Assembly (NCBI RefSeq): GCF_011075055.1
Contig: NC_058146.1
Coordinates: 6,076,001-6,140,000 of the forward strand
Length of the DNA stretch: 64,000 nucleotides
Reading direction: 5' to 3'
Origin: Mangifera indica
Taxonomy: Eukaryota; Streptophyta; Magnoliopsida; Sapindales; Anacardiaceae
In this document: positions 47,421 through 61,025 of the stretch, one piece after another
Layout of the letters: every line of letters starts with the position of its first letter
Position numbering within the stretch: position 1 is the first letter of the stretch
The notes under the pieces: generated by a model
Database searches by the model: none
Told to the model about the DNA's origin: nothing
Seen by the model: only the letters and a program-made list of their open reading frames with translations
Position numbers and translations under genes: made by a program

Positions 47421-50400
47421 GATCTGGACGATGTGACGTTCTAGATTGGACTTAAATTGAAAACCCACTTGGAAGGTGGAGAAATTTTTACAAATATTTT
47501 AAGATGAAAAAGAGAGGAAAAAGGAAAAAAGAAAACCCAGAAAAAAGATTTTAGAAAATTAAAAATTAAAAAAATGATTATGATTTATGAAGAGGGGTGG
47601 GGCCAGAAGATGATGAGAAGAGAAAGAAAGGAATCTATTTGGGACTGTTGAGATTCTGTCTGAAGATTTTTCATGGAGAAATTTCATTTAGGTGGTCATG
47701 GCGGTGGCGGTGGGTGGAGACTGAATGGATAGGTGATGGACAGCCCCTTTGTACAAGCCCATTCCTTTGGATTTTTCTTTCTTTCTTTGTAATTTTCAAT
47801 AGAGAGAGGAAGATGAAGAAGAAAGCTTCTAGAAAAGGAGAAAGCAAACTTTTTTTTTCTTCTTCAATTCTACTGTTTATCATTTTTATGATATATTGCA
47901 AGTAATTGTTGTTGTTGTTGTTGTTACTTGGGAGAAAAGTGGGTCAAATTTGTTTTCCTTTGCCGACTTGATAACAGCTAAGTGTTAGTGATTAAATTTG
48001 GATTCATCAAATCCATAGACTTTGGTAGAAAATGACTGATCTTTATTCCCACAAAAACTTTTCTTTTTTTTTTCAATCATTGCTAACTTTTTATTTTCCT
48101 TCATAAAGGCTTTTTATTAATTTAATTAAATATAAAACAACTCAAAATTACTATAAAAACTGGTTGAACAAAACTATAAATACTTATTTTAAGTACATAA
48201 ATAAATGTTTATTCAATTGTATTATTATATAATTAAATAATTTTAAATTAACGATAAAATAACATTCAATTATATAATATCACATATAAGTGTATATTAA
48301 TTGATATATTAAAAATAAATATGTATAGTTTTACTAAAATTAAAAACCCCCGTAGCCAAATATCTAATGCTCTATTACAAAATATAATACGAGTAAATCA
48401 ATACACCATTTTTAAGCAATTCACTCTGTTGAAAGCATAATAAAATCTGATGAAACCCCCACACAACCCGCGCCACACCCCCACACAACGCCCACCCCCA
48501 CCCCCCCCCCAAAATCTAGATGAAAATTTGCAGCCAACAACTGGGTCATGAGAAGATCAAAATGAATCCCTAGGAATATCAAGGATTATAAACTTATAAA
48601 CAAATTTTTAATATTTACGGGAAAAAATGGGTAAAGTTGGCAGACTTGTAATGTAATACAACATATATAATCATGCATTGATTCAAGTCTAAAGTTAGGT
48701 TTTGGGTATTATATGTATAACCCTAAATACACGAAAACAAGAATGTATAGAATTAATGTAATCCAAAGCATACCAACGGGCAAGAATAGCAAGTTCAATT
48801 TTTGGTGACTTAAACAAGGCAAACAATGAGTTTTGTCATACCTAAATTACAGTATTACAGACTTGAAAAAACCATCTCAACACTGCGTATAGTATTGATT
48901 AGTGAGGGCAACAGAGCTGGACTTCTAAGCAGTGCAAGAAAATCATCCAAGAGATCAGTTGGGTCCCAACAAACATCCCACAATCAGATATATTGAGAGG
49001 GCCTCAAAGTCTCAGACCAGAACTAAAATCCGAAATCCTAGCCATTGGCTCATTCAAACTTCTGTGGTTTGAAATCTAGCTCAAGTGCTGAACCTACCAA
49101 GGTGAACTATTCAAAATTCTTTTTCCATTTAGAGCATTGAAATACACTGACCAGTAGTTGATACAAATAGAAAATAACAGAATCCAAGATACAATTGCAA
49201 CCGTCTGAGGCTTCGAACACTAGATGTTCTTCACACAGTATTTTCTAGAAATTGCATTTTGTTAAAATTCAAATCAACATCATACACTACTGAATGACAA
49301 TTTCTATTAGTGGCCAATGCTAGATGTGACCCATCAACGACTAATATTAAGCAATGATGCAGTGCACCAACTAACAAAAGTTATGCAATTTATGAATTAA
49401 AACAAAAGTTGTACTAGTTGTCATCCTAGGAATGATAGTGGCCACAGGCTTTAGCTTGTGTGGACATGTTATACATACCCCTCAAGTGAATTAAAAGGCA
49501 ACAATATAAGCAGAAGAATAAAGTGACAACTTGCGCAGATTTTATACATTACCCTTGCAAAAGAATCAAACACAGTGCCGATTGATTATAGTGGCCCATC
49601 AAGATTCAGACAAGAGACTAATCCATTGACCTCTGCTGCTGATAGCTCTAATGTTTAGTGACTCTGCTAGTGGGAGGTCCCTGGATATGTGTTATTATCA
49701 TTGGCCTTTAAGATAGTGCCCAATCAAAGCAATGAGGGGTGGCTCCTCCCGTGTATTTTATTTGTCCTGTGAGAATAATTCAACCATGCATGACTCAGTA
49801 CAGTACAGATATAGAAAAACCATGTGAGTACTTCCTTGTTCCACTTGCCTTTTTGTCTTACCAGTCCATCAGCCCTTTTGCAACTGGGGCTTATGGTTCA
49901 ACCTTACCTTCACCTCCTGCACCGGCCAAGGCAAAAGGAACTCCTTCCCCGGAATCTAATCACCTCAGGAACCAAAAAGAAATAAATGATATTGATATGT
50001 GCCTTGACAACATTAAAATAACCACAAAATGCAAAAACTATGTTGCTTGATCCTTACCTTAAAATATAGCTAGATAACAAAAGGGACTCAAAGTAACAAA
50101 TTGAGGAGAGATATATCAACATGGGGTAATCTCCAAATAACTGTTAAAAACCCAACTAAATGAGAAAAGGCTTGAAACCATTGAGATAGTGACAGAAAGT
50201 GAAAAATGATGTTAATAGAACCTTATTATTGTAAAAACTTGCTTGATAACTTGGGAAATCAAAGCTGTTCCGAATTCCAAAACGGATACAATCTGTTGGA
50301 GTAACACCAAATAACCAATAAAATTCCCACTGAATTGAAAAGATATGTATTATCTGCAAGACAACCTAATCTTGAATCCTTGTACAAACCACTCCCAGGT

Positions 50401-51821
50401 AATATGCACCAAAATTGCTATTGGTCATGCAAATGAACCTTACTATAATGTTCCTAAGATTACCCAAAAGCAAGGCCCTTGTGCTAGAAAGACTCCAAGA
50501 ATGTCCCAGTCATGAGGCAGGCGCTGGAATTCGGAAACCATACCGATGCAACGGCATAACCTGACAAGAAGCCAACAAAACAGTTTTCCAGTGATAGAGC
50601 TCTTCCTTGAAATGGTCAGAGCTACTTTGTTAAAAAGATGAACTGCAATTAGTGCAAGGAAATTAGCAGTCAATAGTAAGAATCAATTGTAATTCTGAGG
50701 CCTTCAGGTCCAAACAGTTGTTCAAACTATGCAGGATCCTCCTCCCTCCATGTGTATTAGCTTCCCCTTTGCATCTGATGATAGATATTTTCAGCCACGT
50801 GTCTTTCTACAAAACTTAAAAATCATCTCCGCCACATGTATGATTGACCATAATTAGGTAGTTTAACAGAAAAGTCCAGAACTACCAGATTCCGAAAAAT
50901 GCTGTGAAGAGAACAAAAGTACATTAAATTGAGAGAATCAGTGAGAAAATTCTGCCCATTAAATGTTGCACAATTATCCCAGTGGAGCCAAAATATCTGA
51001 CTCTATTTCCATAAAAAAGAAAGAAAGAAGAAAAGGACGTTAAGAAGCACACAGTAAAAAAGCATAAACTATATTTTCCAGGTTATGCTGATATAATTGC
51101 ATCTTTAAATAAAGAACATTTAGAGAGTCACCGCATTTTCTTTCACCAGTTAAGTTGAGACTTTGCTTCCTGGCTGCCCTGCTATCTCCATGAGTCTTAG
51201 GTCTGTTCAGTAGAAAATAAGCTACAACCATTAGAGATAGCAGAGAGAAAGAGAGATTAAATGATATTTAGATTCCAAAAAAGTAAAGCTAACATCAACA
51301 TCTAAAAAGAGTTGAAGATAAGAAATCCATGCCATCATCAGCAATCTCATGTATTTTGAAAATTTCATTTCATTTCCCTCAACATAAAACCGTAAATCAT
51401 ATTGCATGCACCCTGCAACATTGAACTACAGTTGGCAGTGCTCTGGGATTGTCAGGATTGTTCTAGATACAACTATTGGGCAACAGAGTCCCATAAAGTA
51501 ATTTTGGTCTCTGTTTAAAAAAAAGAAAATACAGAACAGATATGATCACTGCCAATAAACTAAAAATTGCTAGTGCAAAACATAAATGTATAACAGAAAA
51601 GGATGCAGTATAAGGAATGGAAAAATAGGTTCTAGAGGGAATTATATATACAAATTTAAATATATTTATATACTTCATAGATTTGTTACAGAAAGTAGAA
51701 CCCTCAAATTGGATGGGTTACACCAGTAAATTCTAGCTGACTCAGCAGCAAGAAAGCTCTTAATTTCTTCTCTATGGTTCATTGCTAGTGTGATATACTT
51801 GCATATACTGCCTAGTGTAGA
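47421..51821. other. Intergenic region, no gene recognised
   Basis: The first 500 bases probably hold the B3 3' untranslated region, with a GTT microsatellite at about 47907-47925. An AT palindrome of MITE type lies at about 48175-48330 and a C-rich tract at 48456-48510. From about 48850 to 51800 the base composition is higher than in typical spacers here but only short frames exist, the longest 103 codons at 49739-50050; none is recognised. Confidence 0.5.
48456..48510. repeat. C-rich low-complexity tract
   Basis: About 55 bases of C runs separated by A or ACA, ending in a run of 10 C. The opposite strand has at least four G runs of three or more, so it could form a G-quadruplex. It stands out strongly in the AT-rich surroundings. 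Confidence 0.9.
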
Positions 51822-54522
51822 CTAGGGACTAGTAGATTTTTTGGGGATATCACTTTCTTGTTGAGTTTTGGCATCTTCCTTCTTCTCCATGACTTGCTGG
51901 ATCCCTTCTTGATACCCTGCTATGAAACTTTTGAGAGCATCTTTATATGCCGAAGCTCTTGTCATGTAGACTCGCTGCAAAGCTGGCCTTAATGTCTCTG
52001 CTCCTCCTCTAGCAGCCACCGCTAATAATTTTATACCAGAAAATAGTATCCAACCAATGTCAGAATTTAAAATGTGTAAACTACGAATTTAAAGAAGGAT
52101 ATGTAGAAGATTGCAAAGAGAAAAACAGTTCATCCAGCCATAGTCATTCTTTAACAGGGATAAGGACTTCCGTTAAACAGTTCAGCAATTATGATGACTG
52201 GAAGTGAAATCTTCAAATAAGCATGGTTTAAACAGTAGTTTAAAAATCCTAGCATGTATTTCATTACTGTGTCAACTTGTCACCTTTATGATGGCTCAAT
52301 GTTGTTTCCAAAAATAAATTTACATAAACTGGCAATTTGAAATAGGGTTGACAGGAAAGATCAAAGTTGCATTAAAATCACCTAGCAAACAGAGAGCTCT
52401 AAACCCATGCCTTCTTTCCGGTGCCTACTTTTTGCATTAATTTCTTTACCTAAATCAACAAACCCTTTCACTTTAAGCCCACTACTTTTCATCATTGAAA
52501 TTAATTGATAGAACCTCATCATTGAAATTAACTGATTGAACCTCATCATTGAGTTAACTGATTGGACCTCATCATTGAGATTAACTGATTGGACCTCACC
52601 ACTGCCTTTTCTCACCATATAGATTTAATTATTTCGTTTGTCATTGTTCTATAAAGTTAAAAAGTCAGCCTCCATGATGAAGTGTTTGATGTTCTAAGTT
52701 CAATTTACCATCCAATTTATAATATTCTTTAGTGCACTTGAAAAAAAGTCAGACCTTTCAAGTAGGAGCATTTTGGAAGGAGATTGTGGGGCAGATTGTA
52801 CTTCATTAACATTGCAGAGGCATTTTCAGGCCATATATATTATTATATTTCCCAAAACTTATGATGGAGCATAAAATGCTCTAAAATAATGCTTTCTGCA
52901 ACAATTAACAATATTTACAAAAGATTTTGAATAAAAGCAAAAGAAATACTGTAAGGATGTGATCTATATCAAGATAACCACCATAAGGAGGCAAAACAAG
53001 AAAAACCAGAAGACATGAAGACCATTTTCCAAAGATAACCCAAGTAACATTGAATCCAGCAAAAAAAAAAGCTAGAAATTTCTCATCGCATGACTCCTAT
53101 CTTAAGAAAGAGAGTCTAATTACAAACTATCAATCTCAAAAACCAAGAAAACACATAAAAGTATGAAAGCCAAAAACCATACTTGAGCCACAAACCTTAA
53201 TAGATAGATGAATTATCCATTTTCAAAAATAATTTGAACGACCAAACAACTATCAATATCCTTAACTTCAAATTAAAAATTACTAGCAAGAATAACTAAT
53301 AATGATGATGTCTATCTAGCTTCTACATGACAAATTAAACAACCATACTGAAGACAGGAAAGAAACTTTGAAGGGAACAACACCACACAATAGGCCTTTC
53401 TCATTGAAAATGAGTGAACTCGAGTTATCCTTTCAATTTCTGTACTTTATTCTTTTTCTAAGAAAATTTCATGGTTATTTCTGTCTCTGAAACAAGCAAA
53501 AATTCTCACATTTATAGTCGATTTATTATATTCTTCAGAGTCAAGAATATCTGAAGTGCACTTGTTGGAAAGTTAATGCATACAACCTTATACGGACTAG
53601 GTTAACATGAACATCAGCTACAGTTAGCCACTTAATATAATCTACCTTCTTCAATCACTAAGAAAATAAAGGAATGGTGTGTTTGGAAGTCATTAAATAA
53701 TTATAATAATTATTTATAAAAGAATTTTAAAAAAGCACCCATTACTGATTCTTCAAAAAGCACTTCAACACTTCAAATTATATGTAAATCTCTTAACTAT
53801 TTAACAAAACAAATTCACCATAAATAATTAGAAAACAATAATTTAGTTGTAATCTCCATTAGTATACCGGTCAAATTCCTCACCCACAAAGGTGGTTTTC
53901 CATTTAATGCCTCTAGTGCTATTTCGTATATAAAGTGCTTTTCAAGAAATCATATATCAAATGTTTCTCTCCAAAAAGCACATATAAATTAACAGAAAAT
54001 CGAAATCTCTATAACCATTAAACAAGCACTCTAAAAATGTGTTAGAACTGCACCCAAAAGCACTGTAATCTATCACAAAACAATGGTTAAACACTTGAAC
54101 ATAGCATATATGAGGCAATAAATTCTCACCAAGATCTTCTAGAACAGATGGTTCTTTCTCTTTAGTTGCACTCTTAGAACCATTAGCTTTATCATTTTCA
54201 TCCTCGTCGTGCTTCTTATAATCATTTGGGCGAAGATCAGGACCGATATCGCGTACCCAGCTTGCAGCATAAAGCCTTGAGGCCTCCTTCAACACCTAAA
54301 AAAAATATTTCAGTTGGGTTAAACTTATTGTAACATACACTCTGAACTAAGATTGGAAAGGAAACAGTAAAATGAAAGGGTTACTAGAAAACGCTCGTTC
54401 CAAGTCAATTTGCGGCGTTTTTTGATGTGGGGAGGGTCCGGAAGTGAAGAAGGAAACGCAATTTCTTTCAAGTCATAGCGAATGTAATCGTAAACTTTTC
54501 TACACACTACTTTCACCTTCAT
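51822..54522 (-). CDS. Small conserved plant protein of unknown function (At3g11591/At5g06265-like)
   Basis: Three exons (54522-54385, 54295-54130, 52021-51822) give 167 residues. The first 46 are strongly patterned (MKVKVVCRKVYDYIRYDLKE and PDPPHIKKRRKLTWNERF), followed by VLKEASRLYAASWVRDIGPD, an acidic/Lys linker, and a helical carboxyl part (ETLRPALQRVYMTRASAYKD, then FIAGYQEGIQQVMEKKEDA). There is no signal peptide or membrane helix. I recognise it as a conserved single-domain plant protein without an established role; the Arabidopsis locus assignment is from memory and supported by the neighbouring genes. Intron 2 is 2.1 kb and contains a 27-bp tandem repeat. Frame and splice phases are intact, so it looks functional. 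Confidence 0.85.
52490..52605. repeat. Four tandem copies of a ~27-bp unit
   Basis: CATCATTGAAATTAACTGAT plus TGAACCT is repeated four times with a few changes within intron 2 of the small conserved gene. The open frame that crosses it is a by-product. Confidence 0.85.
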
Positions 54523-55832
54523 TCTCTCAGCAATTATTCAATAGGACAAATTGACAAACACTTGGAAAGCATTCACAAATACACCTTAATCTAAAAACTA
54601 TCAAAACCCCTTTAGAAAAACTAAATTCAGTATAGATTAGTGTGACTTCGAGAGTGAAATATGATTGATTTTCACATGAGTTTTGGATGCCCCCTGTTTT
54701 CCTGCGTCCTGGCTAGTGTTAACGAATTCCATGTGAGAAAACACAATTGCCATGCGAACAACGAAAGCGTTTGTACTTAGAAATGAGCTCCAGGGTTTTT
54801 TCCTTGACACCTCTTAGGTGCAGACAAAATTCTTAGAGACCCACAGATTTCAGAAAGTGACACTTATTGCCATTTAAATTAACAACTAGAAAATTTAACT
54901 TTCCAAAAATTAAAAAAAAAAAACTCCATTCTTGACAACTGCTCCTTATTATGTTCCAAAATTATGTAATCTCAAGTATTTAGGGATGGAATTTCCATTG
55001 TAAATGATGATCTCTTTTTGTTAGAATTGGTGACAACTTCGTTTTTACTTAACGCACACTAGGTCTTGCTAAACAAGCGGGTGGCTAAGGTGTAGTGCCC
55101 TCGGGACTTTTCTTAAGAATTAGAATCCTAATAAGCTTTTGTTATGGGCAAAAATCTTAATATATAAATACAATATTATTGCAGCTTATTATGTCCACTT
55201 CATCAAAAAATTTACTAATTATATAATTAAATAATTTTAAATTAAAAAAATAATACCCAATTACATAATGACGTATTATCTATTTATTAATTAATATATA
55301 CATAGAGCATTGCTCCTTTTCTATCTCACAAGTCGGAGTTGATGCTGTTTTCATTCTTTGATTGCCTTGATAAGCAGATCAGAAATTTTACACAATCCTT
55401 TTCATGTGAAACAGGCTCTCAAGATCCAGCTCATCTGATCTTGCTGGTGAGATAATAATGAAGAGTGTGGATAATTTATGTGGAAAAAACTTTCTAACTT
55501 GCAAATGATCAAATCCCTATGGTTTTTTTTTTTAATAATTTGGACTGTTCGTATTTATTAGACAGATAAATCTCAATTATAATGATTGAACTTACAATCA
55601 CTACATTAGATAAGTTAAGATTTCATAGTATGACAGAGGTTCATATCTAAATATTTACATTAAAAATTCTAATATTTTACTAATTTTGTTAACTCTTGGG
55701 TCTTATAAAAAAAATCCAATAGAATCACATTTTATATGATAGTTTTTCATGAAACTCACAGTAAAATTCGAAATGCATCTTATGTGCCTTTTCTCTATAA
55801 TTTTCATGAGTACAAGTGAATCCACCGTGTTT
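54523..55832. other. Intergenic region between two minus-strand genes
   Basis: It carries the promoter of the 167-residue protein gene and the 3' end of the hydrolase gene. An AT palindrome related to the MITE family lies at about 55205-55320. No gene recognised. Confidence 0.55.
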
Positions 55833-58386
55833 CTATTGCGTTTTAAAAGCATATTTATCCAAGTAAGAGATGGCTACAGCAGCATGAAGAGCTGCTCCAA
55901 TGGGAAGAACATCTTCATCAACAAACAGGTAGGGTGAGTGCAAATGGTTACGCATTTTATTCGTTTCATTCTTTGTTCCGATCATGAAAAGTGCAGCTGC
56001 CATCTTCTCCGCATAGAAGCTGAAATCTTCTGCTCCCATTGACCTTGGAATTACATTCACATTTGCTTCTCCAAGCAAAGACTCCCCCACCCTCTTTCCA
56101 TGTTCATACATTTCTTCGTCGTTTACAAGTGATGGATATGGCCTCATTTTTTCCTCCATGAAATCTATTGAAGCACTGCACCTATGAACTACTGCTTGAG
56201 TTTCAATGACCTGCCATTTAACCACCAAAAAAAAAAAAAAAAACAAAGAATTACAACATTGAACATTGTCTTCGGAATGACAAGAGATTGCTGATTTTTT
56301 ACCTCTTTGATTCTTTGTTTAAGGTAAAAAGAACCTTCTGTGGTGGTGCACCGAAAAGTGCCGCCAAATCTCACGGTCTCTGGGATTACATTTGCTGCTT
56401 GGCTCGCCTCAATGAACCCTACCGTGATTACCTATATAACATTATATATTTATAAATTATTTGAGTAATGGTGAATGGAAATTCCTTTGTCAAAGTGTCT
56501 AGATATATTTTTATCAAGACTGTATATATATTTATTGGATGTTGTAGGATAGCATTTCAATAAATGGGATGAATCCAACTGTTTAAAAATGACAAGATAA
56601 ATATCTAATTACAGAATTACTTCTTAGAAAAAATTAAATGAAATTTAATAAAAGAATGTTAAGAAGTTTAAAGACGAAAGATTAAGGTTAATGGTGAAAT
56701 TTAATGTCATGTCCCTTATTAGTAGAATAAATGGGTTCCTCCTCCCATTTGAATTCACAATTTCTTTCGGAATTACCTCATGAGATGGTGGTTATATTAA
56801 TTATATTATTTTATTTGATTTATTAAAAAATAAAAAATTTTAACGATTTTCTATTATCAATGAAAATGTGACAAATAATACATAAAGTACTCTAACTATC
56901 ATCTTCACCTTCAATTGATATTTAAATAAAATAATATTTATTACATCAAACTATACATAATTATTTATATTCACAAAATTTTTAAAGTAATCTATCTTTA
57001 TAATAAAATATTATCTAAACTAAATGCACTTTGAAGTTTTATTTTTTTAAGAGATTTGATTCAGTTCATCATAATCGAAAATTGGTGTTTCTCTTGCTAT
57101 TTCTCCGTCATTATATTCTAGAAAACAAACATTGAAATCTTTATACATCTTAATAAATGGGGTGAATCTGTTTAAGAATACTATGTGTTATGCAGGCCTT
57201 GACTTTTAATTTTTTGATTGTTCTAAATTTTCATTACCAGTTTTCAACCTGTCATATTGAATGTTTCTATATTCTCAATCTTGAAATTGGTATTATTATT
57301 ATTTTTTAATTCATCTGTATTTTCATTATATTGTTAGTAAGCGATTAACATTACTCAAATGAAAAAAAGATGCATGTATTTATTTAAACTAAGTAACTTT
57401 TAGTAAGAAGCTTGCAAAATTTACCCTGGCTGTAAGAGGATCAGTCTCTCGAGAAATTAGTTGTTGGAGTCCAAGGATGGCAAAAGATGCAGCAACAATG
57501 GGATCCCTAGTATCAAGAGGCCATGCCGCATGCCCACCTTTTCCTTTAATTATGGCCACAAATCTCCCAGAAGAAGCAAGCATGGAACCTGGCCTCGAAC
57601 CGATTTCTCCTGTGGGCATTTCCGGTGCAATATGCAAGCCAAGAATGGCCTGAATCTTATCAAGACCACCGTCTTTTAGCATATGGTATGCGCCACCATA
57701 ACCCTCTTCTGCAGGTTGGAAGACAAGCTTAACCGTGCCCTTTGAAATGAAAATTCATAGAACAAACAAAATAGAAAGAGATTAGATTTACATAATTTCT
57801 GATTCTGAACTTAATTTTAATTACCTTTACTTTATGTCTCCTTGTTTGAAGTAATTTAGCTGCTCCAAGTAGCATTGTGACATGAACATCGTGGCCACAA
57901 GCATGCATTTTACCTTTGATCTTGCTCTTATGCTCCCACTCAACCAATTCCTTTAAAATAAAGAGAGTAAAAATTTGATTAAATTTGCATTTTAGTTTTA
58001 ACTACATAAAAAATAAAAGAAAGAAAATTTAAAAATTCAACCTGAACTTGAAGAGCATCCATATCGGCCCTTAGACCGAACCACGGCTGCACCCCTGACC
58101 CGACCGAAGCCACGACCCCGGTCGTCGCCACTGGCCACCGGTATTTAATCCCAAGTGAGTCAAGTTCCAATCTTATGAGTTCACTCGTGTTGAACTCTTC
58201 AAAAGCCACCTCCGGATACTCGTGTATTCTCCTCCTAACCCTCTTTAACCACTCAAAGAACTCCGACTCCCTCGCGGAGTTTAACATCTCCCGAGTAGGC
58301 GAAGTTGGAGCCGCCATAGCCGCCCATATTGCTGCATGGCATGAAAAGACTGTCGATATGGTGATGCAAAGAAAGAGATGCAACAT
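55833..58386 (-). CDS. IAA-amino acid hydrolase, ILR1-like (peptidase family M20D)
   Basis: Five exons (58386-58042, 57950-57825, 57739-57425, 56431-56303, 56210-55833) join in phase to 430 residues. The family cleaves amide conjugates of indole-3-acetic acid (some act on jasmonoyl conjugates) and releases active hormone, usually in the ER. A signal-like hydrophobic start ([16 protein letters not shown]) precedes the amidohydrolase domain. Metal-binding positions are present: Cys133 and His135 in MHACGHDVH, Glu168-Glu169 in QPAEEG, His193 in LGLHIAP and the final His in HLHSPYL (about residue 396). The insert [15 protein letters not shown] marks the dimerisation subdomain. The carboxyl end ([10 protein letters not shown]) has no KDEL-type ER retention signal, unlike several Arabidopsis members. 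Intron 3 is 1 kb and contains a MITE. Divergent from the SDR gene. Substrate cannot be told from sequence. Confidence 0.94.
56785..57035. mobile_element. MITE-like element in hydrolase intron 3
   Basis: It aligns with the left and right parts of 45295-45746: TTATATTAATTATATTATTT corresponds to the segment near 45336-45360, and the right end reads AAAATATTATCTAAACTAAA, parallel to the ACCGAAACTAAACGCGCC end. Shorter than its relative and without coding content. Confidence 0.55.
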
Positions 58387-61025
58387 CTGGAGTGCTTTTG
58401 TCTCTTTTGGAAATTTATGGATCTCTTTAATTACACCAAATCGAGGGAAAGATAAATTATATCTTCATTAAGGCAATTTCTATGCAACAGAATTGATTTA
58501 ATCTTATCAATTCGATTAAATTAGGATATGTTTTGGATTTATGCAACAATTAAAGCATGACACATGGCTCAATCATACTAATTCAGTGTTAATTCACGTT
58601 CATTGGTGGCTTCTTTATCTTTAACTGGTGTGACAGTGCTTGTATTGCTCCCTACAGGCAATGGAAAAGCTCTAGAGTTTGCTAGGAGTCTTTTACAGTG
58701 AAAAACGTCAGAGTGTTTATATAAAAATGACAAAAAGTCTTAAAAGAATGAATTTCAATTCATTTATATAGACAATGATGAACAACCGTTTATTGGGCAT
58801 GTATGCTGGTTTATATAAATCGTATCATATCGTAATATTATATGAAATCTATGATTATCCACATTCAAGATATATGGGATCATCAGGTAAGATTAATCCA
58901 ATATAAAAAATACCCATTGACATGTAATACATAATTGTTCATGTAACTTGTTAGTTGACATTTATCTAATTTTTAAACTTCTTTTATTCAAATCAGATGA
59001 AGTCAACTTTTTATTATTCTACTTTAGTCCATTTACGTATATATTACAATTTGACCTTTTAAGTTAACAAACTCATATTTAAATCTAATATTCTTACGAA
59101 ACTCAAAATTGTCATCATCAATCCTAGACATGTTTAAAAATCAAACAAGTTTATATAAAACATGCTTAATGCCTCCAAACACATTTGGAAGTACACACAT
59201 CATCATAATCAGAATGTATATAAACATAGTGCATTGTAAATTGTATAGGCTTTTGATATCCTTCTATCTCTTATCATTCCCAAGGGGTTCTAGTAGACCT
59301 CTAGTGCTCCCCTCCATCTCTTGATCATGTGTGCTATGTGTGGATCACTTTGGCACCATACTACTTTGGATCAGAGAATGAATATCACATTGGATTACTA
59401 TTAAAGACGAAGAAACCTTTAGACATTAGTAAGTTACTTAAAACACCCAATGGTAGTTTCAAATTATGTATTATATTATTTAAATAAAAATAGATAATCA
59501 TGTGAGTAATTATAATTATATAAATAAAAAACTATATGTAATATATAAAAATTTTAACTGTTGTTGATATTATTTTTTAAAATTTTTAAAATTTGTTCTT
59601 AACAAATTCTATTAAAATAACATTTCTTTATAATATTTGAGTCAATTCATATTGTGTCAGGGTATTTTCGTATGAATTGTAATACTATCTGATTTAATTT
59701 TGAGTTATATCGGATTAACTAACAACAAATTTTGTGTCAAAGAATTGAATCTTATTCTAATTTTTTTTGTATTATATGGTATTAGAGTGATAAATTAGGT
59801 TGAAAATTGTCGGCTGTATTTAAGTTATTGCCTAAGCACGCGAGAATTACTAGGAAGTCACAACCACTTTTGAACACACTCGGTATATGGTCGAAGGCTA
59901 TTAATTTGGATTCATTTAAATGCTGCCATAACCTGTTACAACATTTTCGTAATCATCAATTATGTGTTCTAAAATTCAGAACTAACAACTACTTGCTGGA
60001 CTTTCCATTCTTGAGTTAGTGATTTTACAATATAATAAATTATCTATAGTATAAATTCATTAAAATTTTAATGAATACTAATAGTGACAAAATATAAAAA
60101 TGAAAACTTGCAGCTTGCTGTTTGTCATTGATTCTGATGTCTACACTTAAAAATTTTCTCATGTTAGTTAATCTTTGATTTGAATGTCTCAAAGTTTAAA
60201 GGGTTCATGTGAATCACTAACTTAACAAAATATAAAAACAAACCAATGTTTTCAAAATCATATTAGATATCAACTTGATATCGATGGTGATTTGATCTAA
60301 CTAGTGAATATCAACTTGATAAAAATTGGTTGATCAATGATTGGATCAGTTAACTGTTTACAAATAATATTTTAAATAATTTTATTTTATTTGTCATTAA
60401 ATATATAATTTGAAATATTTTAGTATTAAAATAAATGTATTTTGATATTGTACATGTTCAAATTAGATAGATGACGTATTGGGTTCAATTGATAATAATT
60501 ATTTTTAAAAAAAAATTTATATTGATGGAGTCAAACTTGGTTTTTTATCCGATCTAACTGGATAATTTGAATGATTTAATTTGATCCAAAGTGATTTAAC
60601 TTTAAAAATGGTTTTCAAACAAACTAAAATTATTTTATTTAATGAGTCTCAATTTTTCTTAATTTAACCTATTAAACCAGCTAAATTAAGGGTTCTGCAA
60701 AAGAAATTGAAACAACTTAATTAACAATTTGTACCAAACCTTTCGTGATTTTTCAAATTGATTTTTTTCCCTTTTTCTGATTGATCATTTAAATGCGTAG
60801 ATCTGTCCTTGTATCTTGGTAGTAGTTGGAGAAATCTAACCGGCCAGTAACACACCGACCAATATTAAATTTTCGGCAATACTCTTGATCTTGAGACAGC
60901 AACTTCAGAAATGAATACATACATACATATATATATACATATATATATATATGTTTTGTGGTACACTGAGTTAAATCCACCCAATAGAACTAAAACTTCT
61001 CTAGTATAAATTTTTTCTTTCAACA
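58387..61025. other. Divergent intergenic region between hydrolase and SDR genes
   Basis: AT-rich 2.6-kb spacer with no recognised gene. A 70-codon frame at 59807-60019 lies in slightly GC-richer DNA and is not recognised. AT palindromes occur at about 59455-59560, and a TACATATATA microsatellite at about 60918-60953. Confidence 0.55.

Noticed and set aside
49739..50050. 103-codon frame, and on the minus strand a possible terminal exon reading GVPFALAGAGGEGKVEP
   Set aside because: Neither could be linked to a start, to further exons or to a family; left as unexplained intergenic sequence.
52382..52618. 78-codon minus-strand frame with repeated MMRFNQLIS units
   Set aside because: It is only the translation of the 27-bp tandem repeat in an intron.
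59807..60019. 70-codon plus-strand frame in slightly GC-richer DNA
   Set aside because: Not recognised and isolated; possibly part of an old repeat.
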